DNA of 49,792 nucleotides. Source: Candidatus Levybacteria bacterium RIFCSPHIGHO2_01_FULL_40_16 (GTDB lineage Bacteria > Patescibacteriota > Microgenomatia > Levybacterales > UBA12049). Under the pieces are notes generated by a model that was given only the letters and a program-made list of their open reading frames with translations, made no database searches and was not told the origin of the DNA. The stretch's first letter is position 1. The number at the start of each line of letters is the position of its first letter. Below, in pieces: positions 7,869 to 15,756 of the stretch. Both the position numbers and the translations under genes were made by a program. The DNA is taken from contig MFNS01000007.1 in the NCBI GenBank assembly GCA_001783805.1, forward strand, positions 153,975 through 203,766, in the 5' to 3' direction.

Positions 7869-9011
7869 TTATTCAAAACCCGGAATCTTTAGAATATCAA
7901 CGCCGACGATTTGCAAGATAACAAAAGAAAAAATAATAAACAAAAGGCCGATGACAGCCGAAATCAGCTGTTCGGTTGCACCCTTAACTGCTTCCGGATT
8001 TCCCCGGGAAACCATAAATTTATACCCGGCAATGATAATTAAAATTAAAGCAATCCCTCCGGCCAGCCCCAAAACAATGCTAAAAACAGATTTCACAAAA
8101 CTTGCAGGATCCGTGCTGATAATTCCAAGCGCAGTATCTACGGAGAGACATTTCTTTGTGCTTTCATCAAATTCTTTGCAGGGAGGAGGAACAGCTGGGA
8201 TTTGCTCGTCAGAAGATAGTGATGCATTTTTTGTTTGGTCGCAAGACGTATCACCCTCGGGAGGATTAGTGGTGAAAGATAATGCGATACAGTTTTCTCC
8301 GGTTCTCTCTTGTCCTTCCATGTCCACACAGATCTGCCGTTTTTCCGCTCTTTTAGTTTCTTCACGTGGAACAGTTATTGTTAAATTAGAGCCGGAAGCG
8401 TCAGATCTTCCGATAAATTTGTGATCTGCAAAAAAACCATCGCTTTTCCACCACCAGCGATAATTAGTATCCGGCTGTAATCTGGTAGCTATTAAGATCA
8501 CTTCTTCTCCGATTTGAAATGAACATTTAGATTGAGCAAGCGGATCTATCTTTGGAAGATTTGCGGGAGGCTGTGTTGGGGTTGGCGTTGCGGCTGCGCT
8601 AACCATAATAGAAGTTTTACTTACTATATTGCTTTGGTTTGCGCAGTCAGATAGGTTGGATGCTTTTGAGCAGACCTCAAGGATCCATACTCCGGGATTA
8701 GTTTTTCCGATAGCCCCCTGAAACAAGTTAAGATTGGCAATTAAAGTTTGTGAATTTTGAGGATTTTTTCTGTCTGTGGTGAAATAATTAAGAGATCCGC
8801 CAAGGGCTACGCTTTGGGGGTGTGCAAAAATAACATATCTTACTGATGTTTGGAAGTTGCAGTCGGTGGTAGTTATTGTAACATCCCCGTTGTAATCAGG
8901 AGGGAATGAACTGGGATTGGCGCTAATTGTGCATGCATAGGAAGGTGTGGCTAAAAAGAGAAATATAATTAAAAAGGAAAATGAAATTAAAATATTTAAA
9001 CAAACTTTCCT
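7869..9011 (-). CDS. Secreted multi-domain protein with C-terminal T4SS pilin-like hairpin
   Basis: From GTG 9011 the product is 380 aa. The first 27 residues form a classic signal peptide (basic start, long Leu/Ile/Phe core, cleavage after PSYA, next residue Cys). The middle 270 residues are extracellular-looking, beta-rich and contain several cysteines, in two segments joined by a Pro/Thr linker (ATPTPTQPP). The last 75 residues repeat the pilin-like hairpin: two hydrophobic helices around AGYKFMVSRGNPEAVKGATE. This could be a pilin carrying a surface adhesin-like head. The GTG start is chosen because it gives a compact signal peptide; an in-frame ATG at 9074 would add 21 mostly non-hydrophobic residues. 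The domain assignment of the head is unknown. Confidence 0.75.
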   Translation of the reverse strand, partial: RKVCLNILISFSFLIIFLFLATPSYACTISANPSSFPPDYNGDVTITTTDCNFQTSVRYVIFAHPQSVALGGSLNYFTTDRKNPQNSQTLIANLNLFQGAIGKTNPGVWILEVCSKASNLSDCANQSNIVSKTSIMVSAAATPTPTQPPANLPKIDPLAQSKCSFQIGEEVILIATRLQPDTNYRWWWKSDGFFADHKFIGRSDASGSNLTITVPREETKRAEKRQICVDMEGQERTGENCIALSFTTNPPEGDTSCDQTKNASLSSDEQIPAVPPPCKEFDESTKKCLSVDTALGIISTDPASFVKSVFSIVLGLAGGIALILIIIAGYKFMVSRGNPEAVKGATEQLISAVIGLLFIIFSFVILQIVGVDILKIPGFE

Positions 9012-9119
9012 CACCCATTCATCGTAGACAAATTTGGTTATTTTTGCAACAGCGTAAAGCCCTTCAGGCCACATTGCAAGCTAAAATTCAAAAACTCAAA
9101 TATATGCTAAGCTGGCTTT

Positions 9120-9461
9120 ATGGACATGGGCTGGAAAATTATTTACTATATTTCAGCCAGCGGAGAAAATCCTGTCAGGGATTTTTTGGATAATTACCCA
9201 AAAGCCAAACTAAAAGCTTTAAGAATTCTTTCCCATATTGAAGAATTTGGTTTGAGCTATGCAATACCGCACGTTAAAAAATTAGCCGGTACACCTTTTT
9301 GGGAAATCAGAATTTTGGGAAGAGACAGCATCAGAATTCTTTATGTCACAAAACACGAAAAACAAATATTGCTGCTGCACGCATTCATTAAGAAGACCAA
9401 TAAAACACCGAGAAAGGAAATTAATATTGGTCTATCAAGATTATCAGAAATTAGTTCTTGA
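9120..9461 (+). CDS. HigB/RelE-type toxin (phage Gp49-like)
   Basis: A 113-aa protein resembling the phage-derived Gp49-like HigB toxins, which are RelE-fold ribonucleases acting on ribosome-bound mRNA. Visible family features are WKIIYYISASGENPVRDFL at the start, AKLKALRILSHIEEFG, then KLAGTPFWEIRI and RDSIRILYV, and a basic helix near residues 90-105 (FIKKTNKTPRKEI). The toxin gene comes first and the antitoxin second, as in HigBA. ATG 9120 or ATG 9126 (two codons later) could be the start. The promoter is not clear. Its TGA stop overlaps the -35 box of the antitoxin promoter. Confidence 0.8.
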   Translation: MDMGWKIIYYISASGENPVRDFLDNYPKAKLKALRILSHIEEFGLSYAIPHVKKLAGTPFWEIRILGRDSIRILYVTKHEKQILLLHAFIKKTNKTPRKEINIGLSRLSEISS

Positions 9462-9486
9462 CAAAATATATTCTAGAAGATATAAT
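9458..9486 (+). promoter_or_regulatory. Leaderless promoter of the HigA-like antitoxin, with a palindrome in the spacer
   Basis: TTGACA (9458-9463), 17-base spacer and TATAAT (9481-9486) are followed by 6 bases and ATG 9493. The -35 box contains the stop codon of the toxin gene. A perfect 8-bp palindrome TTCTAGAA (9471-9478) lies between the two boxes and may be the operator for the HTH antitoxin. Confidence 0.8.
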
Positions 9487-9492
9487 CTTTGT

Positions 9493-9777
9493 ATGAAAAG
9501 AAATACCTATACTTTGCGGGAACACATACGGGAGAGCTTAAGAAATCCTGAATTTAAAAATGAATGGGAAAAAAGCGAACCGGCCTATCAATTAAGCAGG
9601 GCTTTAATTAAAAAAAGGCTTGTTCATAAAATATCGCAAGTTGGTTTAGCCAAAAAGGCTAATACTACCCAAGCAGTCATCTCAAGGCTGGAGAATATGA
9701 GCGTCAATCCCTCGCTGGAATTGTTACAACGCATAGCGAGAGCTTTAAATGTCGGTCTGAAAATTCAGTTCGAATAA
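9493..9777 (+). CDS. HigA-like XRE-family antitoxin
   Basis: 94 aa. Residues 46-92 form a helix-turn-helix of the XRE/Cro type: ISQVGLAKKANTTQAVISRL is the HTH core, followed by ENMSVNPSLELLQRIARALN, the usual closing helices. The N-terminal 40 residues, with YTLREHIRESLRNPEFKNEW, resemble the toxin-neutralising part of HigA proteins. ATG 9493 is chosen because a consensus promoter ends 6 bases before it; the longer in-frame extension upstream overlaps the toxin gene. With its own promoter the antitoxin can be made independently of the toxin, a common arrangement for keeping antitoxin in excess. It probably represses its own promoter through the palindrome in the spacer. Confidence 0.85.
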   Translation: MKRNTYTLREHIRESLRNPEFKNEWEKSEPAYQLSRALIKKRLVHKISQVGLAKKANTTQAVISRLENMSVNPSLELLQRIARALNVGLKIQFE

Positions 9778-9800
9778 TTTTTTGATCCTGATTTTTTTGA

Positions 9801-9980
9801 CATCTTAAGATCAAAAATTCTACTCCTCAAATATTCAAAGTCGAAGGCGTCGAGAATATCCAACTTCAAGAAATCAAATCCCTACCGTCTAGTTTAAGTC
9901 AGGTTGATTTGTCAAGATTAATCAATTTTCAGAGAGTATTATGCGGACGTCATGAACATGAAAGAAGGAAAACCAATTGA
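9801..9980 (+). pseudogene. Possible gene remnant: open frame without a start codon
   Basis: Between stops at 9798 and 9978, 59 codons stay open, with a protein-like composition (FKVEGVENIQLQEI, then SLPSSLSQVDLSRLINFQR), but there is no ATG or GTG and the only TTG is late. The frame differs from both neighbours. It may be the tail of a third gene lost after a deletion, or chance. No family recognised. Confidence 0.2.
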
Positions 9981-12900
9981 TTTGACAAGCGTGCCTCAAA
10001 AACGTATTCTAAATGAAGACGGAGATATTTTTATGGCAGAAAACGGAGAAGGACCACAAGCACCAAAACAGCCAGAAGGAAATAATGCAAAAAACCCTCG
10101 GGAGGAAAAAATAATAACCCCTGAAGAAAAACAAAAAATTAACAACGCATGGCAGACGCATAATTCATTGAGAACATCAGAAGGAGAAAAAATTTCCGTT
10201 GATGAAATGCGAACTCAGGAAATGCTTAAAGAAAAAGGATTTATGCCTCCCCTTACTCAAGAGGCTAAAGACCTTCTTAAAAACGTTGACGAGGGATTGG
10301 GGCCTTCGCAGTTTACCGCTAGACTTGAGCGGATTCTAAGAGAAAATGGAATAAGTCAAGAAGACATTAATAGCAAAAATACTCAAGAACTTTTTAATAT
10401 TTTAAGATCAAGCAGGGTTCCGGAGCAAAATACCGAATCCCAGGGAAAACAAAATCCTGTAAATGAAGGAGAAAATAACCATAAAAAAGAAGCTCCAGAA
10501 GCTAAGGCGCCAGGTGATAAGCCTAAAGAACAAAAAAATATAAATGCCGAAGATGATCTTTTTTCCCAAACCCCAAATATTCCCGATGACGAAGCGGAAT
10601 TAGAAAGAATTGCAAAAAAAGATCTAGAGGCATCAGGGATAACAAAAAGCGCCGCAGAGGGGTCAAAAATTGCACAGGATGTCTTGGAATTAAGAAAGCA
10701 ACAATTGAGGAATACGAGAGATTTTATAAAAGGCGTTGAAATGGAAACACGTGCATTTGGAAAAGGTCCCGCGCAATCTCTCTCGGAAATAATTCAGGGA
10801 GTAAAAACCGGAAGGATTAACGCAATTGATGCGGAACCTTATATACAAAGATATGCCGAAATTGCTGCGAAACAGAAACAAGATATGGGAGAACAGGCAG
10901 GCAGAGAATGGAGAGAAATTATTGGAAATCTTGAATCAAAAACAGGATATGAAAAAACAAAAGCGCTAAAAGACGTAATAAGAAAATTAAATCCCGACAT
11001 GACGATTCCGGACGAATTTTTCGAATTGGTAGCAAAAGACGATGAGGCATCCGAGCAACTTGTTTCAAAGATTGTCTATAAACCTTTTGCGACTCCTGAA
11101 GCGGAATACAGTTTATCCTTCTATGCAAGTATCAACTTCGAAAGTTTTTTAACTGTTGTCGGAAATGTTGAGGAAAATGTTGGAAGTAGAAAATCAAGCG
11201 AAAGACGCCAAAACTATAAAGAGCAGCATGAGATGGCATTACGCTTACACGAAGCCAATAAAGCCATTGTTACTCAGTCGGCAAATATAGACGGACTAAT
11301 GAATATTGCAAGGACGATTACTCCCGAACGACTGCAAACAGGAATTGAGCTGGATGGGGTTGAACAGGCAAGGCAAATATGTGAGCTGGCTTTTGGAAGA
11401 TTATACGCCAATTACGATAGGCTGCAGGCCCAACGATACCAAACGGAAATAGCTGATTGGGCAAAGGAAACCTTTGTAAGCGAGATGCCTAAAGCGGGCA
11501 TAAAAAGTAGGTTTGAAGGACCGGACAAAAAACTGCGCAATCTGGAAGACTGGGAGCTTGAAAGAGCCTTTGGTTTGGGAAGAAATTACCAGGCAACTCT
11601 TTTAAGAGTTCCGGAGTTGGTAAGCTGGGGAAATATTCCGAAACCAAGCGAAGAGTGGCTCAGATCACCGACCTCGGAAACTCTGGCGAGAATAATCGGA
11701 GGATTTAAGATGCTACAGGGAAGATTTAGATCCGGAGTGACGAAGGGAGGACCCACCTATGTACATCTGATTAATCATGATGCAGTAAAAAATTATAAAG
11801 GACTTAGCAGAATTGGAGTACTTGATGTTAAGAAAGAGTTAATTCCTCTTTCTCTATTTAGTGCGGGAGGTTTTGAAAAGGGATGGAGACCTGTCGGATC
11901 ATATTTAAATACCCCGTTTATGAAAATTGATATATCAAGAATTCCTGAGGCGCTCCGGCAAATGAGAAGTGGGGGAGGAGAGCCGGAAAGAATATTTAAA
12001 AAATATTTGGAGGAACAAAAACATAATGACCAATCGTTAATAACTAATCCCGATAAATCTTCGACGGAAGTAAATTTAGGCGAATTCTTAGTTTATAATA
12101 CTGGACTTCTTCAAGAAGAGTTGGGACAAGATATTGAAATCAAAGGAATTAAAATCCCGAAAGAAATAACACAAACCGATTACGGCAAATCAAAACTTCT
12201 TATGGAGGACATGTTTCTTCCTTTGATGGGTTTTACTTTAAAACCGAAAAAAGTCCAAGAATTTAACGCGGAAAGAAGCAGAATAGAAAAATATGAGGCT
12301 AAAGGCCTGTCCGTAAAAGAAGGTGAAAAAGCAAGGAAAGATTTATTTAGTGGGCATTTCGAAAAAAACGAAAAAGGCGAAGACGTATACGAATATGACT
12401 ATTTTAAATATAATCAGAAAGAAGATCAAGTAAACTTTTCTTTAGGTCTTCTTCTCTCAACAGGCGGAGTCAGCAGTAATATTAGAATCCTCATTTGGCA
12501 AAAAGTTGCTGATATAATGCCTTTAAGAATCGCACAGTTTCTGTCAGAAGAGGGCGTAAAAAATTTGCCGGGTTACGAGAAAGTCAAGGGAGAAAAACTG
12601 AGTGATGGAGGAACGAGACTTTTTAAAAAGGATTTTGAAAACAAACTAATCAGGTTGCATATGATTAGGATGCAAGAACAGAAGAAAGTCTTTGAAGTGA
12701 CGAATCAGGGTAGAAGACATGAGGCTCTAAGGCTCTCTGATTATTTTGAAGCTGCTGGTTTGACGCAGGACGAACGGCAATTTGTAAAAAAGTTGCAAAA
12801 ATTAGGTAGGGAAAAAGCTTCGGAATTGGCACAAGTTGATTTTCCTCATGTAGCGTTTCTTGATGATGTTCCTTTCCAAAAATCAGAATACGGCAATCTC

Positions 12901-13452
12901 GGTCCGGAAGTTTATGCAAGAAGAATGAATGATGAAAGGGGTTATTCAGAAGCAAGAGATGCTGCAGGAGGGGTTGTTGAGCATATTGGGGGATCATGGG
13001 GAGAAATAAAAAAGCATTTGAAGGAAATGGAAGGAGCATTGAGTGGTCCGGAAGGATCATTCACTGCCCAGAATGTGGCATACAAACTTATAAAACCATA
13101 TTTTATGATGGCAGAACAATTTGGTAGGGCCAAGATCCCGGGATACAAGCCTATTGCGGAATTTTTAAATATTCCTACCTCCCATCTTCAAAGATTATTT
13201 TCAACAAATGCACCTTCATGGAACGTAAGAGAATTGAGCGTAAATATACGCGATTTGGCTGCTGATGATGGAATCCTCCGAAATGAAAAGATGCCCGGAG
13301 AGAAAAAAAGCCAAGTGAGCCAACTCTTAACGGAGTTTAATGCTCAACCATTTAAAGTCGCATGGAGCGAATTCCTGAATGCTTTAATGATGTGGATGTT
13401 ATTTTCTCTTGCGGCACTTCCATCAAAAATAAAAGACTACGGGAAAAGATAA
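9952..13452 (+). CDS. 1166-aa protein of unknown function, next to the T4SS VirB6-like gene
   Basis: I do not recognise a family. The N-terminal 230 residues are low-complexity and charged (Glu, Lys, Gln, Asn, Pro) and probably disordered. Residues 230-1110 are highly charged and mostly helical, without signal peptide, P-loop or HExxH motif. The C-terminus has one hydrophobic helix (FLNALMMWMLFSLAALP, about 1140-1157) before a basic end, which suggests a tail-anchored protein with a very large cytoplasmic part. It converges with the VirB6-like gene with only 3 bases between the stops. ATG 9952 follows a TATTAT -10 (9937-9942); ATG 10033, preceded by GGAG at a good distance, is an alternative start that drops 27 residues. 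A role as cytoplasmic T4SS scaffold or substrate is speculation from position. Confidence 0.6.
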   Translation: MNMKEGKPIDLTSVPQKRILNEDGDIFMAENGEGPQAPKQPEGNNAKNPREEKIITPEEKQKINNAWQTHNSLRTSEGEKISVDEMRTQEMLKEKGFMPPLTQEAKDLLKNVDEGLGPSQFTARLERILRENGISQEDINSKNTQELFNILRSSRVPEQNTESQGKQNPVNEGENNHKKEAPEAKAPGDKPKEQKNINAEDDLFSQTPNIPDDEAELERIAKKDLEASGITKSAAEGSKIAQDVLELRKQQLRNTRDFIKGVEMETRAFGKGPAQSLSEIIQGVKTGRINAIDAEPYIQRYAEIAAKQKQDMGEQAGREWREIIGNLESKTGYEKTKALKDVIRKLNPDMTIPDEFFELVAKDDEASEQLVSKIVYKPFATPEAEYSLSFYASINFESFLTVVGNVEENVGSRKSSERRQNYKEQHEMALRLHEANKAIVTQSANIDGLMNIARTITPERLQTGIELDGVEQARQICELAFGRLYANYDRLQAQRYQTEIADWAKETFVSEMPKAGIKSRFEGPDKKLRNLEDWELERAFGLGRNYQATLLRVPELVSWGNIPKPSEEWLRSPTSETLARIIGGFKMLQGRFRSGVTKGGPTYVHLINHDAVKNYKGLSRIGVLDVKKELIPLSLFSAGGFEKGWRPVGSYLNTPFMKIDISRIPEALRQMRSGGGEPERIFKKYLEEQKHNDQSLITNPDKSSTEVNLGEFLVYNTGLLQEELGQDIEIKGIKIPKEITQTDYGKSKLLMEDMFLPLMGFTLKPKKVQEFNAERSRIEKYEAKGLSVKEGEKARKDLFSGHFEKNEKGEDVYEYDYFKYNQKEDQVNFSLGLLLSTGGVSSNIRILIWQKVADIMPLRIAQFLSEEGVKNLPGYEKVKGEKLSDGGTRLFKKDFENKLIRLHMIRMQEQKKVFEVTNQGRRHEALRLSDYFEAAGLTQDERQFVKKLQKLGREKASELAQVDFPHVAFLDDVPFQKSEYGNLGPEVYARRMNDERGYSEARDAAGGVVEHIGGSWGEIKKHLKEMEGALSGPEGSFTAQNVAYKLIKPYFMMAEQFGRAKIPGYKPIAEFLNIPTSHLQRLFSTNAPSWNVRELSVNIRDLAADDGILRNEKMPGEKKSQVSQLLTEFNAQPFKVAWSEFLNALMMWMLFSLAALPSKIKDYGKR

Positions 13453-13455
13453 TTA

Positions 13456-15249
13456 TTATTGAATATTGGGTTCGTTTTCTTTCTTTTTAGTCTCTTTCGC
13501 CGGTATGGCAAATCTACCAATTAACGGCAGTCTTTGTGCTACTTTTTGTCCAGCTAAGAAACTAAAACCAGTCATAACTGGCCCGAATGGGGTAGTAAGT
13601 GTACCCGTGCCCGCGCCGATAGCGGCTCCAATACCAGCTTCGGTCTTGGGAGTTTTGAGGGCGGCTTTGAGGATATTTACGACATTTGGAGTCATTAAAA
13701 TAATTCCAAGACCAATTAGGGATCCAATTAAGCTTGGATTACCGGGATTCCCTATAAGCGGTGGGACAAAATTTTGCGTCCCGGTCGTAGGCGTAGTTCC
13801 AAAGGAGTCCATAAAAACTCTTCCTAGCATAAACATAGCAAGGACTGTCGGAAAAGCCAGTAGATTTGCCCCAATATTCCTGAACCACCCACCAAGACTA
13901 ATCGGACTTCCCGGGACAATTCCGCCAATAATCCAAAATGGCGCTAAGACAACCGCTAACAAAATTTGCACATAAGCCATAAGCAGCGCGAACCAAAGTC
14001 TAAACAAAGCAATCAGAAGCGCAAAGAATATGATTAGATAAACAATAATTATGGGGACAATTTCTCTAAGAAGATATTGAGTAGCAGCAGAAACGACGGC
14101 GCCTGCGCCAAGCGCTCCAATGGTTTTTGCACCAAGAGTAAGAGCGCCTACAAGATCAGATATGAAAGGGGTCCCCCCTTCGGGATTAGGGGTATGCGCA
14201 ATCTTCCAAAACATTGCTGATCCTGCCACCCAGCTTATGAGATCATATATTAAATCGAACGCGTTAAAGCCTACCCCTGTGGTCTTCAAGACGAAGTTAA
14301 AGGGATTAAGCGTTGCATTTAAGCAGTTTAAGGGGCTGTCGCAGTGTTCAACCCCAATAAGATTTTTAAATATATCTGCCACTCCGCGAGATATATTTGC
14401 TGGTATTCCAAAAATTCCTAACGGCGAAATATTGTTAGATGCCGCTAAGGCGTTTTGGCCCTGAATGAGGGATGGATTTAAAGATTGAACATTTACATTG
14501 GGGATTCCGGATATTATTCCATATGACAGGTATATTAAGACCCACATCATGTCGATGAGGAAGCCGGCGATGGCGAAGGAAAAGGTGACTGCCAAAATTC
14601 CGACGATAATTTTGGGAATTTGGTTTTGAATCGTCATGACTGTCCGCGGGTCAATTTTTACCCGCAGCATTATTGCCAGCCCGATGACGACAAAGACGAT
14701 GACTAATAAAAGATAAACAATGTTGCGGAAAGCCGCCCAAATTCCGATGAGGGGCGTCAGGCTTTGGAAGCCTGTTCCGCCTGCGGGTGGCGCGGCAAAA
14801 GCATGTTTGGTAATCCCAAAATTTTGCGCCAGATTTTGGAAATAGTCAGCAGTGTGTAGGGGCGGGGTATAGAGTGTAGCAATCATGTTGCCCATAAAAC
14901 CAATTGCTCCCCCGGTTTGTGGGGAAGGCAGAAAACCGATTTTTCCGGTTGCCTGGTCTGCTCCGAGGCAAGATTGTTTGGGATTGATCGGATCAACTCC
15001 GGCAATCTGGCAGGTTAAAGAGCTCATAACTTCAATCATCACGGTTTGCGTCCAGTTATGCAGATTATTCGGCACGTCGGCATTAGTATTGGATGTGGGA
15101 TGGTTAGTGGTTTGCGTAGCTGTATTTGCATGAGCAGCAGAGGGTAGAAGGTAGAAAATAGAAAGTAGAAAGAGGGAGAAAATTAGAATAATTTGAAATT
15201 TTAGTTTTGATTGAAAATTAAAAATTAAAAATTGAAAATTGGGCAGCAT
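13456..15249 (-). CDS. VirB6/TrbL-like polytopic T4SS membrane protein
   Basis: A 597-aa protein with a signal-like first helix (residues 16-42, ending PSAAHA), a periplasmic stretch of about 120 residues, and then at least seven hydrophobic segments between residues 170 and 530, for example YLLLVIVFVVIGLAIML and IIIVYLIIFFALLIALFRLW. The long loops between membrane segments and the position near PrgI/VirB4 genes fit the VirB6/TrbL group, which form the inner-membrane channel of T4SS. The last 40 residues are Lys/Glu rich and cytoplasmic. The ATG is preceded by GGAG four bases away. The first 25 codons (NFQFLIFNFQ) come from an AT-rich tandem repeat (15205-15248), a sign that repeat DNA formed part of the N-terminus. 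Confidence 0.75.
   Translation of the reverse strand: MLPNFQFLIFNFQSKLKFQIILIFSLFLLSIFYLLPSAAHANTATQTTNHPTSNTNADVPNNLHNWTQTVMIEVMSSLTCQIAGVDPINPKQSCLGADQATGKIGFLPSPQTGGAIGFMGNMIATLYTPPLHTADYFQNLAQNFGITKHAFAAPPAGGTGFQSLTPLIGIWAAFRNIVYLLLVIVFVVIGLAIMLRVKIDPRTVMTIQNQIPKIIVGILAVTFSFAIAGFLIDMMWVLIYLSYGIISGIPNVNVQSLNPSLIQGQNALAASNNISPLGIFGIPANISRGVADIFKNLIGVEHCDSPLNCLNATLNPFNFVLKTTGVGFNAFDLIYDLISWVAGSAMFWKIAHTPNPEGGTPFISDLVGALTLGAKTIGALGAGAVVSAATQYLLREIVPIIIVYLIIFFALLIALFRLWFALLMAYVQILLAVVLAPFWIIGGIVPGSPISLGGWFRNIGANLLAFPTVLAMFMLGRVFMDSFGTTPTTGTQNFVPPLIGNPGNPSLIGSLIGLGIILMTPNVVNILKAALKTPKTEAGIGAAIGAGTGTLTTPFGPVMTGFSFLAGQKVAQRLPLIGRFAIPAKETKKKENEPNIQ
15205..15248. repeat. AT-rich tandem repeat at the start of the VirB6-like gene
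   Basis: Units of the form AAAATTAAAAATT, partly read as NFQFLIFNFQ in the N-terminus of the VirB6-like protein. Confidence 0.6.
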
Positions 15250-15310
15250 GCTCCATATAGTTTGTCTTATTTTGTGTTTTATGTCAAGTTGAAGTAAAAT
15301 ACAAAGGCCT

Positions 15311-15384
15311 GTGCCTGTAGCTTAATGGATACCCGCCGACGCTGAAGCTTTGGCGGGCAGGGAGCATTCAGATTGCCTGGCACG
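15311..15384 (+). pseudogene. tRNA-like 5' half interrupted by a GC-rich palindrome
   Basis: GTGCCTGTAGCTTAATGGAT matches the acceptor and D-arm of the neighbouring tRNA-Arg genes. It is then broken by a palindrome (CCCGCC at 15332-15337 and GGCGGG at 15352-15357). The following GAGCATTCAG could continue the D-stem, but no anticodon stem-loop or T-arm follows; only GGCAC at the end can pair with the starting GTGCC. It is unlikely to be a working tRNA. Confidence 0.5.
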
Positions 15385-15388
15385 TTAA

Positions 15389-15461
15389 GTCCTTGTAGCT
15401 TAATGGATAGAGCATTGGGTTGCGAACCCAACGATTGGGAGTTCGAATCTCCCCGAGGACA
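15389..15461 (+). tRNA. tRNA-Arg, anticodon GCG
   Basis: Full cloverleaf: acceptor GTCCTTG/CGAGGAC (one G-T pair), D-stem GCTT/GAGC, anticodon stem TTGGG/CCCAA with loop TTGCGAA (anticodon GCG), variable loop CGATT, T-stem GGGAG/CTCCC with loop TTCGAAT, discriminator A. No CCA is encoded. GCG is unusual: most bacteria read CGU/CGC/CGA with an inosine-modified ACG anticodon. Confidence 0.92.
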
Positions 15462-15496
15462 CATAAAGACTTTTACGTGCCGGAGCTGCGGGCATT

Positions 15497-15581
15497 GGAG
15501 GATTCGCATAGTGGTCAATTGCACGAGTTTCGAAAACTCGAGGGAGCAATCCCTACACAGGTTCGAATCCTGTATCCTCCG
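15497..15581 (+). tRNA. tRNA-Ser, anticodon CGA
   Basis: Acceptor GGAGGAT/ATCCTCC, anticodon stem CGAGT/ACTCG with loop TTCGAAA (anticodon CGA, reads UCG), long variable arm (AGGGAGCAATCCCT), T-loop TTCGAAT, discriminator G. The long variable arm is the serine identity feature. No CCA is encoded. Confidence 0.92.
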
Positions 15582-15586
15582 CCCTT

Positions 15587-15656
15587 GTCCTCGTAGTTCA
15601 ACTGGATAGACCTGCCCGCCATCCCGATTTAATCGGGAAGGCAAATGCAGGCGGGG
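15587..15656 (+). pseudogene. Second tRNA 5' half truncated by a palindromic repeat
   Basis: GTCCTCG, then TAGTTCAACTGGATAGA, is a good acceptor and D-arm start, and its acceptor would pair perfectly with the CGAGGAC 3' end of the tRNA-Arg(GCG). It breaks off at 15611 into a palindromic element (CCTGCCCGCC, inner hairpin CCCGATT/AATCGGG at 15623-15637, then GGCGGG). No anticodon arm or 3' half follows. It is a tRNA-Arg-like remnant. Confidence 0.6.
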
Positions 15657-15662
15657 CGTCAG

Positions 15663-15736
15663 GTTCTTGTAGCTTAATTGGATAGAGCACTGGGTTCCGA
15701 ACCCAGCGATTGGGAGTTCGAATCTCCCCAAGAACA
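15663..15736 (+). tRNA. tRNA-Arg, anticodon CCG
   Basis: Acceptor GTTCTTG/CAAGAAC, anticodon stem CTGGG/CCCAG with loop TTCCGAA (anticodon CCG, reads CGG), variable loop CGATT, T-arm identical to the GCG tRNA, discriminator A. It is very close to tRNA-Arg(GCG), so the two probably arose by duplication. Confidence 0.92.
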
Positions 15737-15756
15737 CATTTGACAATTTAACGTTT

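Noticed and set aside
12665-13148. Minus-strand frames inside the 1166-aa gene
   Set aside because: They overlap a long plus-strand gene with consistent coding character and have odd His/Leu/Phe-rich composition.
13466-14464. Plus-strand open frames opposite the VirB6-like gene
   Set aside because: They are shadows of the strongly hydrophobic membrane protein on the minus strand, with no promoter or family match.
15279-15746. Long minus-strand open frame (155 codons) across the tRNA region
   Set aside because: It is antisense to four clear tRNA or tRNA-like structures; its codons only read their complements.
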